NCBI GenBank assembly: GCA_037039685.1
Contig: JAWNGF010000010.1
Coordinates: 1,798,001-1,862,000, forward strand
Source of the DNA: Ceratobasidium sp. AG-K
Lineage: Eukaryota; Basidiomycota; Agaricomycetes; Cantharellales; Ceratobasidiaceae
Direction of reading: 5' to 3'
DNA length: 64,000 nt
Shown here: piece by piece, positions 10,957 to 24,403 of the stretch
How the letters are laid out: each line of letters starts with the position of its first letter
How positions within the stretch are numbered: position 1 is the first letter of the stretch
The notes under the pieces: generated by a model
Seen by the model: the letters and a program-made list of their open reading frames with translations, nothing else
What the model was told of the DNA's origin: nothing
Database searches by the model: none
Made by a program: the position numbers and the translations under genes

Positions 10957-11562
10957 ATGTCCAGCACGTATGACCATATCAATGGGAAGCTCATTCAGCA
11001 AGTTGGGGTCAGTTGTAATCCAATTCGCTTCTGTCGCACAGCCAACTGACTATTGCGATATACGCGCATATAGCTGACCGCGCAAGAGGGGAAGGCCGAC
11101 AGGGTAGCATCCTTGCTCAAGGCAATCAAAGACTTCTCAACCACTGACCAAGAACCAGGTACTCATTCAATGGCTTTACGCAGCTTTAACTCAACTAACC
11201 GCTGATTAGGATGCTTAACATTCAGGGTAATACGCAGTGGAAATGAGTTTTCCATATTTGAAGAGTGAGAGCAAGACCTATCACTTGTCAGAACTGTTTC
11301 TAATCTTACAAATGTCCCACCGTGTAGATACGCGAATGCGGATGCTGTTCAGGCGTGGGTACATTTCATAAACCACTTCTCTGTTCTTCCTGATTGTTGT
11401 ACTTCAGACATTTGGAAGTTGATGCTTTTAAGAAGTTTTTCGGCGAGGTCAGCAGCGGTTCACTGGTTGTAGGGGTGGGTCACTGGTTCATTGTGTCGAT
11501 TCTAGTTTTACTCAAATTCTTTGTGGTAGGGCCCAAGAGTCGCATACTATGAAGAGATATAA
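10957..11562 (+). CDS. ABM-domain protein, copy 2
   Basis: Exons 10957-11007, 11074-11158, 11210-11264, 11328-11354, 11408-11474, 11530-11562, with exactly the exon lengths and phases of copy 1 (51/85/55/27/67/33); 105 aa. The product keeps LTAQEGKADRVASLLKAIK, DQEPGCLTFRVIRSGNEFS, FEEYANADAVQAHL and the end VAYYEEI. The deepest differences from copy 1 are in the last helix (EVDAFKKFFGEVSSGS). No internal stop or broken splice site is seen, so it should be active. The preserved exon lengths with diverged introns indicate DNA-level tandem duplication followed by purifying selection. Confidence 0.85.
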
Positions 11563-11818
11563 ATTTCATTTGAAGGGTACAATTGGCCGCGTGACCAACT
11601 CTGTACATGTATATGAATGACCAGAGTTATGACCCTTTTCAATTACCGGTGGGCCGCTGGCTGGAGATGATCGCAAATAATTATCAAGATCGGATTAGAA
11701 ACCAGAATACTGCCTCCACCTCCACCCGACTGTAAAGGGATAAAATCAGCGTCGTACGGAGAGTGTCTTCTCATCACCAGTATCAACTCATACACCACTC
11801 TTACTACACTTCCCAACT

Positions 11819-12418
11819 ATGTCTGCCACTTTTGAGCATTTCGCGGGCAAAGTTATTACACATGCTCTGGTACTTGGGTACTCATTCATCAGGGACGCTG
11901 ATTCGATCCCTACTTGCTTAGTTCACCGCGGAGGAGGGCCACGCAGACCAGCTCGCAAAGACTCTGAAAGATGTTCAAGCGTACGCACTATCCGACAAGG
12001 AGCCGGGTATGTCCACCGGTTATTAGGACCGGGTTGTACCCGGTAGGTAATAACTGACTTGTACCTTCGCAGGCTGCCTTGCGTATCGTGTCAATCGTAG
12101 CGGTAACAAGTTCTTTATTTTTGAAGAGTGAGCGCAGTGAGCAATGCTCCTTGCTAATCGGTACTAACAGTGGTTTAGATACGTGAACGCTGCAGCTATC
12201 TTGGAGTAAGCAATATTTGCAGTCGTAGATATTCTACCCTGACATAATGCCATAATTTTTTCAAGACATCGTGCGACTCCTCCATACCTTGCCTTGGGAG
12301 CGCTGGTCAAATCCAACCCTCTGGTTGTTCCAGTACGGAGGCCATATCAGCGGTAGTGACATCTTTGACCCTTCTGTTACAGGGATCTCGCGAGGTGACG
12401 TTCTACGAAGAGCTTTAA
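11819..12418 (+). CDS. ABM-domain protein, copy 3
   Basis: Exons 11819-11869, 11922-12006, 12073-12127, 12179-12205, 12266-12332, 12383-12418; lengths 51/85/55/27/67/36, so one codon longer at the end; 106 aa. It keeps FTAEEGHADQLAKTLK, DKEPGCLAYRVNRSGNKFF, FEEYVNAAAILEH and VTFYEEL. Exon 5 is the most diverged part (RATPPYLALGALVKSNPL) and starts at an AAG acceptor. Its promoter carries GGATAAAATC near 11738 rather than the CATATAAAAAG seen for copies 1 and 2, so its expression may differ. Confidence 0.82.
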
Positions 12419-12821
12419 ATAAATATCTATAGCTAGCTAGCCGTTTCAAGTGTTGCGGACGGGCGGCGATGATTGGCAGGAAACGTTGTTTAGACTGCGC
12501 ATATACTCAAAGGCTTGTGTAACGATGAGCGAGGAGCGCAATTTGAGCCTGGAACAAACAATTGTATACTACCGTCATAGATCTGATTCTAAAAGTTGCA
12601 TGTCGCAATTGCAAGATTGGCCAAACAGATCATGATCTCATAGTGGGGGGAAATTTCCAATAGCCGAGCCGAACGGGAAGCACCGTTTACGGCTAGTGAT
12701 CTAGTTCCTAACGACGTCATGTTCTACTGCAACATAACATAACGGCAGAACAGTTCGCCTCACGGCAACCTATTGCACTTATAGTCTGCATCAAAGGGTC
12801 TTTGCCTCCACCCTCTCCACT
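12419..12821. other. Intergenic, 403 bp
   Basis: This is the gap between ABM copy 3 and the SMP/C2 gene, both on the plus strand. I see no TATA box or repeat; the stretch just before 12822 is C/T-rich, as expected for a leader. Confidence 0.5.
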
Positions 12822-15800
12822 ATGGAATCCACTTCAAAACGTATACCAAAGGAGCCGTTTTCGGGCGCGAATCCAGTACCCAAAGTTGCACACCTATTTC
12901 GCAACGTCGTCGACCCCCAGAGCGCGACCAACTCCAAGGCCAAAAAGCTGGCCACGGGCAAAAAGGACGCAAGGCGGGACCAAAAGCGCACCGAAGATGC
13001 CGTCAACCGTATGGTCAGAGGACAAACGCTGCGTGTGAGCGACCCAGTCACCGGCGAGGAGACGGTATGAGTCTTTGAGGTTGTGCATCGTATCTACCAA
13101 GGACTCATTTCTCGTTAGACTATCAAGAACGCAGATGAAGTCCCAGAAACAGAACGCAAGACTACGAACTTTCTGGAGCATCCTCTGCCCGAGCCAGATT
13201 GGCCCGCTCATGGGCGGCATGTGCGCTCATTGTTCACTCAAACCCTCCTCGGCATCTGCGCAGCTTACACAACCTTGCCGCTATTCACAAATGCCATTTT
13301 CTCGCTTGCACCAACTATCCTTGTTGTTGGCCCTCCAGAATCATGGCACGTTGGACCAGTTTCGTTGGCGCCAGGTGGCCCCACATTTTGGGCACTCAGT
13401 CTAGTGCTACCGTCTCTGATATCCTATGTGCTGATATTCAGGATGCATGCGGACTCTTCAAAAGACTTTGAGGCGCACGTTTGGGACGCTGAACGACGAC
13501 GAGGAGAAGCTAGCACCGCGGTTACTGATGAAACAGCCACTGACGAGGTTCTTCACGAAAGTGCAGAATGGGCGAACGACTTTCTCAAGGGACTATGGCC
13601 TCGCATTGATCCGGATTTGTTCATTAGTGTGGTCGACATGCTAGAGGACGTCATGCAGGCATCGATGCCTCGAATTGTACATTCCATCAGGGTTAGCGAC
13701 CTTGGTCAAGGCAGCGTTGCACCGAGGATCACGGGGATACGCGCATTGCCCTCGCGCAAGACGGACGATGGGGAAACCCAAGGGGAGCATGTGGTGAGCG
13801 ACCGTGGTCACAAGTGGACGTATTTGTTAGAATAATAACGGTCATAACAGAATCTCGAATTGTCGTTTGCATATCATGCTATTCCTAGTGGGTCCTCGGC
13901 TAGTAGCAAGGCCCAGAATGCGCAGTGAGTGGCATCCCAATGATTATCATAGCATAGGTTTTCACCTTCACGCCCTAGCATAGTAGTGGACTTCTTTGCA
14001 GGAGCTAGGTAGGTACCCCAACAGTGATAGTGCTGATATACGAAATGCTCACAAGTGCTACCCGCCCAGAGGATTTTTCGGTATTCAAATTCGTAGGTCG
14101 GGCTGGATCTAAATCACGAACCCTGCTAATGCTGTGAGCCATGATGCGTAGCGGTTTGGGTTGAGATTTCGGGAGTGGTTGGAACTGCGCGGGCAAGGTA
14201 AGTTTTAAAATCTGCTTTACACACCGCATATACCAAGCTTACATTCGCAGACTTGAACTTATGCCGGGTCCACCGTTGTGCGTCCTCAACTATATCTAAC
14301 GGAAGAGAGGTTCAACTGAATATCAATTGTAGCGTCAAGACAGCGGTGACGACCCTCATGGGACTTCCTCGTATAACAATCGCAGTAGTGCCGTTACATC
14401 AACGCCTCACAAACATTATGAACCTTCCGCTAGTCAGTACGTTCATTTCTAATTCTCTCAACACCGCTGTGGCAGAGTACGTTGCGCCAAAGAGCTTGAA
14501 GCTTGATGTGCAGCGATTAATCAGCGGCGATGATGTTAAACGAGGTATGCGACTTGTGATCCCTCAAAGAAGCAAGGACTTAGTGACACGTTCAATCATA
14601 TCAGACACCGATTCCATTGGCATACTTGTTGTGACTATTCATCGGGCCAGTGGACTGAAATCGGCGGACTTGGACGGTGGAGCAGGTTAGTCGGGCCTCA
14701 CTGAGACACGCATACACAGACTCGCTCAACGAAACCCCCATGTTAAGGGGCTTTAGTAGATCCCTACGTCACTCTTGCGTTTTCGCGCCTAGGAAAGCCT
14801 CTCTTTTCCACAAGGATTATTTCGGGCCGTTCGCCAGTGTGGGAAGAAACTGCGGTTGTCATTGTTGGCCCGGATGCAGTAGCAGTTCGAGAGAAATTGA
14901 GCCTGCAAGTTTGGGATTCTGATCGGATCAGCGCGGACGACGTTCTGGGGACTGTGGAAGTTGATATTTTGAGTGAGTTAAGATATGCCACTCAATGTCC
15001 GTCGCTAACTTCAACCGAAGCCCTTATAAAGAACAAGAACCAATCACGTCGAAGCGTGGAGCCGGTGAACGGAGGCGAAGGCAACATTGAGTTCACCGTT
15101 GGATTTTACGAAAAAGCGGACCCCAACCCTGCGTTCCGAGCCGCTAAGTGGAAAAAGGCACTTTCCAACCCCGACGAGCAACACGAGGGCAAACCTTCGA
15201 ATCTTTCCCCGGATTCTACGAATGCAAATAGATCTGCGAATGACGAGGAAATTATTCGTCCCGATGACGCGCTCAATGATTTGGAAGCGGCAGTTATGAC
15301 TTGTGCACCCGACCCAGAGTTACCTTCGGGTATCTTGTCCATACAGATCCACGAGTTACGCGACCTTGGATTCAAACTGAATAGAGGTACGAAGAAGGAG
15401 GGCCGCGGACCTGGTGACGAAGATGAAGAAGAAGAAGAAGAAGGTGAAGGACTTCCGTCTGCATATTGTGTCGTATCAGTGAACGATCAGAAGGTAGCGC
15501 CATAATGTGCCCAGTGCTTTTGCGACGCTAATATCTCTTCACGAAGATATACAAAACCAGAGTCAAGCCGATCACCACAACACCTTTCTTCAACGCCGGT
15601 AAGTATATGCGCCTAATCTGCTTTGATATAATAATTGATCTACTTTAGTTACGGAACGGTTCTGCAAAGATTGGCGGAGAGCACACGTTACTGTCGTAGT
15701 TCGCGACTCTCGGATGAGGGAGAACAACCCGATCATTGGAACAGCTACTATCAAGGTATGTTTGTTGTGTAGGGTTTTGTGTAGCTTTGGCCAATGATTT

Positions 15801-16979
15801 GCCAAAAGCTTTCAGAAGCCTTTTCCGAGTCATCCCAGTTCACTGAGCTTTACCCTCTGGAAGGAGGTATGGGGTACGGGCGTGTTCGAGTATCGTTGCT
15901 ATTTAGGTGAGAATCTAAGTAATATGATCTCCACCGAGGTTAAAGCTAGAATTAGGCCAACCAAAGCGCGCCTACCTGCCAATATATTAGGATTCTCGAT
16001 CGGCACACTTCAACTCCATAACGTTAAAGTTACTCCCGATGACGAACACGCCCAGTTTGCCAACGCTCAAATTCGCGTCCGGACGTCCCAGTACAAGGAC
16101 AAGGTGTCTCGCAGGACGGCGGAAGCCCAACAAGATGGCTCAGTGGAATGGAGCCCTGAGGACCATACTGGTATCGAGTTACCTATACAGAAACGGCATG
16201 GGGCCTCGTTGATTCTGGAGTTCACGGTGAAACGCTCGCTCGATCTTGGGCCGCAGAAAAAGGTCGGCCTCGCTGTCCTGTGGTTACGGGATCTAGTAGA
16301 CGGGGAACGTGTCACGTTACAGACGGCACTGTGGAACGCAGACAACGACGCGGCCGAGTACCTCGAACAGAACTACATCGCACCTTTGTCTTCCGGTGAA
16401 CCCCAGTGCGATCTCGGCGCAGATGCACACGATGCAAAGCAAATAGGCACAGTCAGCCTCGAGGTATGCTTTGTTTCTGGTCTGACCAAAGCACACAAGA
16501 AAATACTGGATGGACCCGATCCTCAAAAGAAACAGAGCTGGGAGGAATACGAGGTTCAAGATGCCGCGGGGCGCAGGGAGGGAGTTGGTCTCGACCAGGA
16601 CGGAAAGGAAGGCATACGAGAACCAAGCGAACAGAACTTTACCGTCGAGGAGGACCAGATGCAAGAAGGGATGAAGCGCCCAAGTGATGACGACTGGACT
16701 GATGCTCACAACTCTCACACGGAGCCCGACGACGTTGAAAACGATGATGGGAACAAAAGCGATGATGGCAGAGGCGGTGCCCGCCGAGGCCCGGTCCAAA
16801 TGTTTAAAGATTGGAGGGACCATGAGCACGAGCTTCATAGAGAACATCGAGGACTCATGCAGACCAAACCGATGCGCACCGCAAACTGGCTGAAAGATGG
16901 GGTCAAGAAAGGCGGACACAAGGTTCAGGAGCGGTTTGCTCAACACTCCCGCGAGCCAGATATTGAAACGGAAGTTTGA
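12822..16979 (+). CDS. mug190: SMP/C2-domain membrane-contact-site protein (tricalbin-like, mug190 family)
   Basis: Predicted ER-anchored lipid-transfer tether, 1,127 aa in 15 exons: 12822-13064, 13119-13793, 13851-13924, 13979-14008, 14070-14092, 14152-14197, 14251-14274, 14333-14544, 14605-14685, 14757-14972, 15021-15493, 15547-15598, 15649-15755, 15809-15906, 15950-16979. A basic N-terminus is followed by a hydrophobic hairpin (residues about 120-180: LLGICAAYTTLPLF and FWALSLVLPSLISYVLIF). The SMP domain spans about 230-440 (WPRIDPDLFISVVDMLEDVMQ, IPVWVEISGVV, MNLPLVSTFISNSLNTAVAEY). The first C2 domain follows (DPYVTLAFSRLGKPLFSTRI, LSLQVWDSDRISADDVLG), then two further C2-like units (KTRVKPITTTPFF; GFSIGTLQLHNV). 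The C-terminus is charged. Exons of 30, 23 and 24 nt were needed to restore the SMP core; the GTTGTG donor at 14275 is the weakest junction. Confidence 0.88.
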
Positions 16980-17289
16980 TGTCTCAAGTTTAAAAAATGT
17001 TGTATTTTTGTTATCTAACCGTCGTTGTATATTACCAAACAATATGTAGCCACCCGAACTCCAGCCACCCAATATCTGTAACGCGCTGATCCAATCAATT
17101 ACAAATGGTCATTGATCCTCATCTAACCGACCACGGTGTCAGCTCTGTACCAAGACTGGAAGTAACAGGTGAAGAACACTAGGAGCTCCGTGAGGCAATC
17201 CTATTACCTGGGCAGTTTCCTCTTCCCAGCATCCTTGTCACTTTGTTGTTAAACCAACTAGAATAATCTCTTGAGGAGTCCCTTATCTA

Positions 17290-19333
<2,044 letters not shown>

Positions 19334-19499
19334 TCACCAAGCAGTTGAGAGCTATAAGCCGGTACCCAGTATGTCAATTTCAATGTACCCGAAATTAATG
19401 CAAGCTGTCTTTCAACCTGTCCTTATCCCATGAAAACTCTAACAGATACAAACTATTCTACAGTAAAATACATTGAACAGGTACAGTTGAAGTCTCAAA

Positions 19500-20771
19500 T
19501 CATTCGACAAAGTTTTTCCAGCTCGACACCATATCCGATGGCCCGGACACCCGAGCACCAGTAAACTCGAGCTTCCCATAATCTCGACATCTCATCATGC
19601 CGCCGACCTTTCCGTCCCCATAAAACCTTAAATAACCATACTGGGTTTCAGATGACCCAAAGACCAATTTGTGTCCCCTTCCATCTTGTGGGCGACTTTG
19701 CTTCGCTGTGGTGACTGGCATTTGCGCAACAAATCGTATCCATGCACCAATTCCGTCGGGACGCAGCTCACACGTGCGCGATCTGAACATTCCTTCCATC
19801 CCAAGTAGCGTAAATTCTCCCAGGAGTGAACGCCCGTCGCCCGAAAGGCAGACGTTCATATCACCCTGGAGCCACTTGGAGGATACTGGGCGCCAAGGAG
19901 CAGGCAGGGGAAGTATTGAGTGGGACGTCGCACGGAGCTCCCATTTGCCCGACACTACATCCTGCGTAAAAGGTACGAGGCTTCGAGGGGCGCACTGAAC
20001 GCGGGGCCCACGTCGTACGTTGCCTTGAACAGGTACGCAGCTATCTTCGTCGCTCTCGGATTCAGTGTCACTGGTCGGTTTGGGTTGCCCTATCTGCAGT
20101 TTGACCGTTCGCAGTGCGTTCAGCTCTACTGCTGACTTCTGAAATTGGGCAATGGCAGCTAGCTTTGCTCGTGGAATAGAAGACTTCTTCGGAGTACCTG
20201 GGGCGAGACTAGATTGCTCGCGATTCGCCATGTTGACACAGGACTCCGCAGATTGGACCTTCAGCGGCGGTGATGGGGACGACGACGTTGTCTGCTTGAC
20301 AGGTTGCTCATGTAGGGAGCGCGTCTCAAATAATAGCCCTTTTCCAGAGCACTGGTATGTCTGTTCCTGGATACTCGAATGCTTCGTCTCTTGGTCGGCA
20401 ACGTCCTTCGCCAAATAATACTCTTCTTGCTTCTTCCTTTCCAATAATACCAACTGTGCTGGGGTTTGCGCGGTCGGATGAGCCAAGAACCTGTCGAGTT
20501 GAAGACGAAGAGTAGCCAAGGTGCCTCTAGTGGAGAGACCATAGTGCGCACACTGAGCCTGGAACCATGGTCGATATCTAACCCGGGCGCGTACAATTAG
20601 TGACCGCATGTTTTGTGCTAGACTATAGACTTGCCTTCGGCCTTCCCTCACAACATACCCTGAGCCTCGAGTGAGAAGCAATCGTAGCTCCTCAACAGGA
20701 ACCCTTTCAATACTCCCGTAAAGAAATTTGGTTCCGTCGAACCTAAAATCACAGAGATTGTGGGAAGACAT
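19500..20771 (-). CDS. Undescribed family member 1: SAP-like N-terminus plus conserved beta-rich C-terminal domain
   Basis: 404 aa; exons 20771-20635 and 20577-19500. I recognise no named family. The N-terminus has KFLYGSIERVPVEELRLLL, then WFQAQCAHYGLSTRGTLATLRLQL, which resembles a SAP helix-extension-helix (DNA-binding) motif. The middle is Ser/Pro-rich. The last 170 residues (DVVSGKWEL, GDMNVCLSGDGRSLLGEFTLLGMEG, SRTCELRPDG, FGSSETQYGYLRF) align closely with the neighbour at 21242-22709. The intron uses a GC donor (GCAAGT) at the position and phase where the paralog has a GT intron; its 57 nt are a multiple of three, so an unspliced reading also stays open. A longer frame extends upstream to 20963, but the paralog supports the start at 20771. 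Probable nuclear protein, by inference. Confidence 0.75.
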   Translation of the reverse strand: MSSHNLCDFRFDGTKFLYGSIERVPVEELRLLLTRGSGYVVREGRRQVYSLAQNMRSLIVRARVRYRPWFQAQCAHYGLSTRGTLATLRLQLDRFLAHPTAQTPAQLVLLERKKQEEYYLAKDVADQETKHSSIQEQTYQCSGKGLLFETRSLHEQPVKQTTSSSPSPPLKVQSAESCVNMANREQSSLAPGTPKKSSIPRAKLAAIAQFQKSAVELNALRTVKLQIGQPKPTSDTESESDEDSCVPVQGNVRRGPRVQCAPRSLVPFTQDVVSGKWELRATSHSILPLPAPWRPVSSKWLQGDMNVCLSGDGRSLLGEFTLLGMEGMFRSRTCELRPDGIGAWIRFVAQMPVTTAKQSRPQDGRGHKLVFGSSETQYGYLRFYGDGKVGGMMRCRDYGKLEFTGARVSGPSDMVSSWKNFVE

Positions 20772-21241
20772 AGCGAACGATAAGTGAACCGTTGAATTGG
20801 AAAGAATGAATGAATGGCTGTCCTGCAGCAGTGAATATAATACAGTCGAAATGAAATGAAAGGAGAAAAGAGGAACAGGGAGAATGAGCAGCATGGCTAG
20901 CATTAGATGGCTATATATACAGTAGGCTCCAATGCTTCGTTGAGGGTGAAATGTGTTGTGCATACACGAGCAGATACCGACAAAGGTGCCCTTGATTTAC
21001 TGCGCACCAACTGCAGTAATGCCGATTGTGACGAAGCTCACAGGTGGCCAATTATCAACAAAGGTATTGGAGGGCATAAATGTCAAGCTGTCGTGGGAGG
21101 CATGGCAAGGAACAAAGGGACTATTGCACAAGACATGGATAGTCCCCCTAATTAAGCCCAAATCTAGATTAAATCGCCTGCGACGGTGTTTCTTCAACTA
21201 CATTTCAAGTTGCATTGTTCACCCGTGCGTGAATAGGTGCC
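20772..21241. other. Intergenic, 470 bp
   Basis: This stretch lies between the two SAP-like paralogs, both on the minus strand. It should hold the promoter of member 1 and the 3' end of member 2. Nothing else is recognised. Confidence 0.5.
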
Positions 21242-22709
21242 CTAATCAACAAAGTCGTCCCAAGAAGCCAGGAAATCTTGCTCCTCTCCTTCCCTTACTC
21301 CTTCGAAATCCACCTTGCTGCAGTTACCACCACTCAACGACCCTTTGAGTGTAAACGTGCCATCGGTTCCTTTGCGCCCATCGCTGAATCTAAGGTACCC
21401 AGACTGCGACGAGGATGGACCAAAAACTCTGTTCGTCGGTTCACCCTCCTGGCTGTTAGCGATAGTGACCTGGCCCACGAACGCTAGGCGCGCATATGCA
21501 CCATCGATTCGTCCTTCAAGCGTTCTGCTCTGCAAGACGCCATCCATACCGAGCAAACTAAACTCGCCCATGATGGACCGCTTATCTTCGGCAAGGTGCA
21601 AGTTCATCGACCCCTTGAGACCAGGTCTCGATTGGCCCGGCTGTACATTAGGGCCAACAACATTCAACGACCAGGTACCTGAGACAACATCACGCTCCAA
21701 ACCCGTGCGAGGCGAGCGACCGAATGGAGACGAAGCATCGGCTTGTTGGGTACGCTTGGGTGTTTGTGGTTCGGGCACCATGTTTGATCTATGAGGTGGC
21801 GAGGGTGGTGGATCCATCTGACTATCTCCGTCTCCATCCTGCTCCATCATTTCAATCCCGTTCTCAATTTCATCAAGGACCTCCATAGCCTCTTCACCCA
21901 GCTCCGAGTACGTTGAGATTGTTGAATCCTGCGAGGGTGGGACAGGGCGGGAGGGTGGCTTGGCTTCGATGGTCACTTTCTTGCGGCTGTTGCTCGGCTT
22001 GATATCCGTTGTCACTGTATTCGTCCGGTCGCCCATTGGGGCTGGTTCAGATTTGCGTGGCCGTCCTCTACCACGCTTTGCCGGCTCATGCGGTATCTCG
22101 GGCTCGGTACTCCCTGTACGCGCCTGAGAAGGAGGCCCTACGCTAACCGTCCGTGATCGGGGTGTTTTCACGGACGAGTGTTCAGCGGCTCGTGTGGGGG
22201 ATGGCGTACGCTGAGAGCTTGGGGTATGTGACATGGTAACACGTCTTGTCCGCCCAGGTGTAGGGCTTCGTGCCCGACTCGTCATGTTCTTGATTTCCTC
22301 ATTGAATTTCTTGTATTCCTCATTTTTCTCTGCTTCCAGCTGACTGATAGCATCTGGGACGCGAGCTGTCTCGGGTTGGAGAAACGCTTCAAGTTGCGTG
22401 CGAAGATTGGCTGTAATCCCTTTAGTGGGAAGGCCATAGTGTGCACACTGGGCTTGAAACCATTTCTTAGACCTAGCGTGAATACCAGGATTAGTGAAAG
22501 ATGTCCTGAAACCATTGGAATAAGACTAACTCCTTTCGATTACCAGCAAGCACTTGACCAGAACCATCGGCCAAGAGTCTGCGGAGTTCATCCACAGGCG
22601 TGCGGGCTATGTTCTCGTAAAGCAATCCATCCCCTTGGCAAGTAAAGATGTCCCCAGCGTTGATAGGCGGGAGTGTATAGGTAGTGCTAGCAGTCATTGC
22701 CAAGATCAC
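21242..22709 (-). CDS. Undescribed family member 2: SAP-like, AT-hook, conserved beta-rich C-terminal domain
   Basis: 469 aa; exons 22709-22531 and 22472-21242 (an internal ATG at 22697 is also possible). It shows LLYENIARTPVDELRRLLADGSG, then WFQAQCAHYGLPTKGITANLRTQL (SAP-like), a coiled-coil-like EAEKNEEYKKFNEEIKN, and a long Ser/Thr/Pro/Arg region with SP and TP sites. It then has an AT-hook core, KRGRGRPRKSEP (about residue 140), which binds minor-groove A/T DNA. The C-terminal domain repeats that of member 1: DVVSGTWSL, GSMNLHLAEDKRSIMGEFSLLGMDG, SRTLEGRIDGAYA, FGPSSSQSGYLRF. The 58-nt GT-AG intron has the phase and place of member 1's GC-AG intron. A chromatin role is inferred from the SAP-like and AT-hook motifs; the C-terminal domain is unassigned. 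Confidence 0.82.
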
Positions 22710-22973
22710 TAGATTATTTCAAGTTCAGTCTTGTGGTATGAGATACGTAATGGAAACCAACGTAGGCCGGGTATATCGTAGATTTCGTTGAGCTGGAGTG
22801 AGTCGTGGTGGTGGTGGCTAGCAAGCTTGAGCATCGGGATGATTACATCACAAAGGTAAGCCAAATAAACATAATTGTGGTTCAACAAACCACGCATACA
22901 GCTATGCCAGCTTTACTCGCGCTCACGCTCCACGCATGATAGCTCACTGAGCCATAGGAAATTTGAATATTAA

Positions 22974-24135
22974 TCATCTAAGCTTCAACAGTTTTCCAAT
23001 TGCGGTGGATGTCTTTTCTACTACCCGGCAGGTCAAGCTAACTCTAGTCTGCCGCTCCAAACAGAGTGGGGTCTCATGGCCCTCCTTTTCTCGACCCACC
23101 CCCAAGTCCGACTTTTCTAATTGTTCAAATCTCCGCCTTAGGATATCGCATCCCAATTGTGCTCGGTTCGCAATCTCGTGGGCATGAATCACCTGCGTCT
23201 CGTACCCCGCCCCCTGGTATTCTTCACCAAGAGTGGCCAGATCACGTTGAGCCGAAGAGGCGAAGACATCGTACTGGCTACCCGAGATTCCGTGCAAATG
23301 ATTTGTGTAGAGTTGATCATGGGTGATGACCAGGCTTCGTGGCTCAAGAAGTAAACGAAGTATTGGGATTGGGTCGATGCTTTTCCCGACCTGTTCCTGG
23401 GTTTGAGCACCTCTACTCTTCTCTTCGGGTTCTCGATATCGATAGTATTCCATAACTGTATGAGAGGCTAATGAGAGGGTCGCCACGACGGGATGGTATG
23501 CTGGTCCATCTTGGTGCGGCTACGATACTTAGTTAGGCAAGTCTATTAGCTCGAAGGACCACTGACTGTTATACCCTGGCCTGGAAGATACTTTGTAGAT
23601 GATGTAAATGCACACGTCTCAATTCAGAGCGTCGAAAAGCGCCTACCTCATTTAGAATTATGTGATTCGCAGTTCCAGCTGCCGTTGAAGCAAAGGCACC
23701 AGTTGATCGGAGCTTTTCGATGAGATTCGGGCTGGTCATTTCACAGGGGTTGCAATAGGGGATGGAGTAATTTAGCATAAAATCTAAACAAATGTTTTTA
23801 CCTACAATGTTGTTACAAACGACGGCAACTCTTGAGGGATCAAGGTTCCCGACTTGGCAATGTCGCCACCTTAACCAGCGTCAACCTGGCCCTGTACACG
23901 AATCCCTGGATTCATTCTCTCACCCCACACTTGAAGCCTATATGTACGCCTTGAGCACCGATACCTTTCAGACTCGATTGAAATATCATTACCGACGGTT
24001 AGGCAGGTTCCTCCACTTCCCAGCAGGAGATGATTCAATTTTTCTCAGGAGCGCGCTTTCCTCGTCCTCAGTGATGAAGTTGGGAATATAATGTACCGGA
24101 TGCTCGCCCACTTGATATTGCCCGAGATGGTCCAT
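22974..24135 (-). CDS. ALKBH6: AlkB-type Fe(II)/2-oxoglutarate dioxygenase, ALKBH6-like
   Basis: 291 aa; exons 24135-23993, 23937-23924, 23869-23806, 23731-23647, 23590-23567, 23519-22974. The fold starts with VHYIPNFITEDEESALLRKI and KWRNLPNRRLQVWGG. The iron site is in YLPGQGITPHQDGPAYHP (H-x-D, followed by VVATLSLASHTVMEYYRY), with LEPRSLVITHDQLYTNHLHGI and TRVSLTCRVV (the Arg that binds 2-oxoglutarate) later. These are the ALKBH6 signatures. Mammalian ALKBH6 is linked to nucleic-acid alkylation damage, but its substrate is unsettled. Exon 2 is just 14 nt and several acceptors are AAG. The stretch of about 70 residues between LHGI and TRVSL is longer than usual and may hide one more intron. 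The gene faces the DHHC gene across a 268-bp divergent promoter. Confidence 0.87.
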
Positions 24136-24403
24136 GGCGTGTGAACGACTTCGACTTAACGTTTCAACTCAGTGTCTCGAAGTTCGGCAGCAATATTCAA
24201 AAGCAGTCGAATCCTAGATAAGATATGGATTTAAAGTAGAAGCCTAGCTCTGTTGACTGGAATCAGGCGAACAAGCAACTATGCTCGGTGGTGTCGTAAA
24301 TTTAGGTCGCGCGCTTCGCCACATCGTATTAGCTATATTTCAAATTACACCATTGTTTGTCCACTCTCAACCACCACGTACGACACTCTATTAGACCTTT
24401 GCA

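Noticed and set aside
16317..17072. 251-codon open frame on the minus strand
   Set aside because: It lies antisense to the last exon of the SMP/C2 gene, whose domain evidence is strong; the antisense text has no domain.
20772..20963. N-terminal extension of 64 residues on the first SAP-like gene, with a hydrophobic stretch
   Set aside because: The paralog starts near the downstream Met; the extension looks like translated leader sequence.
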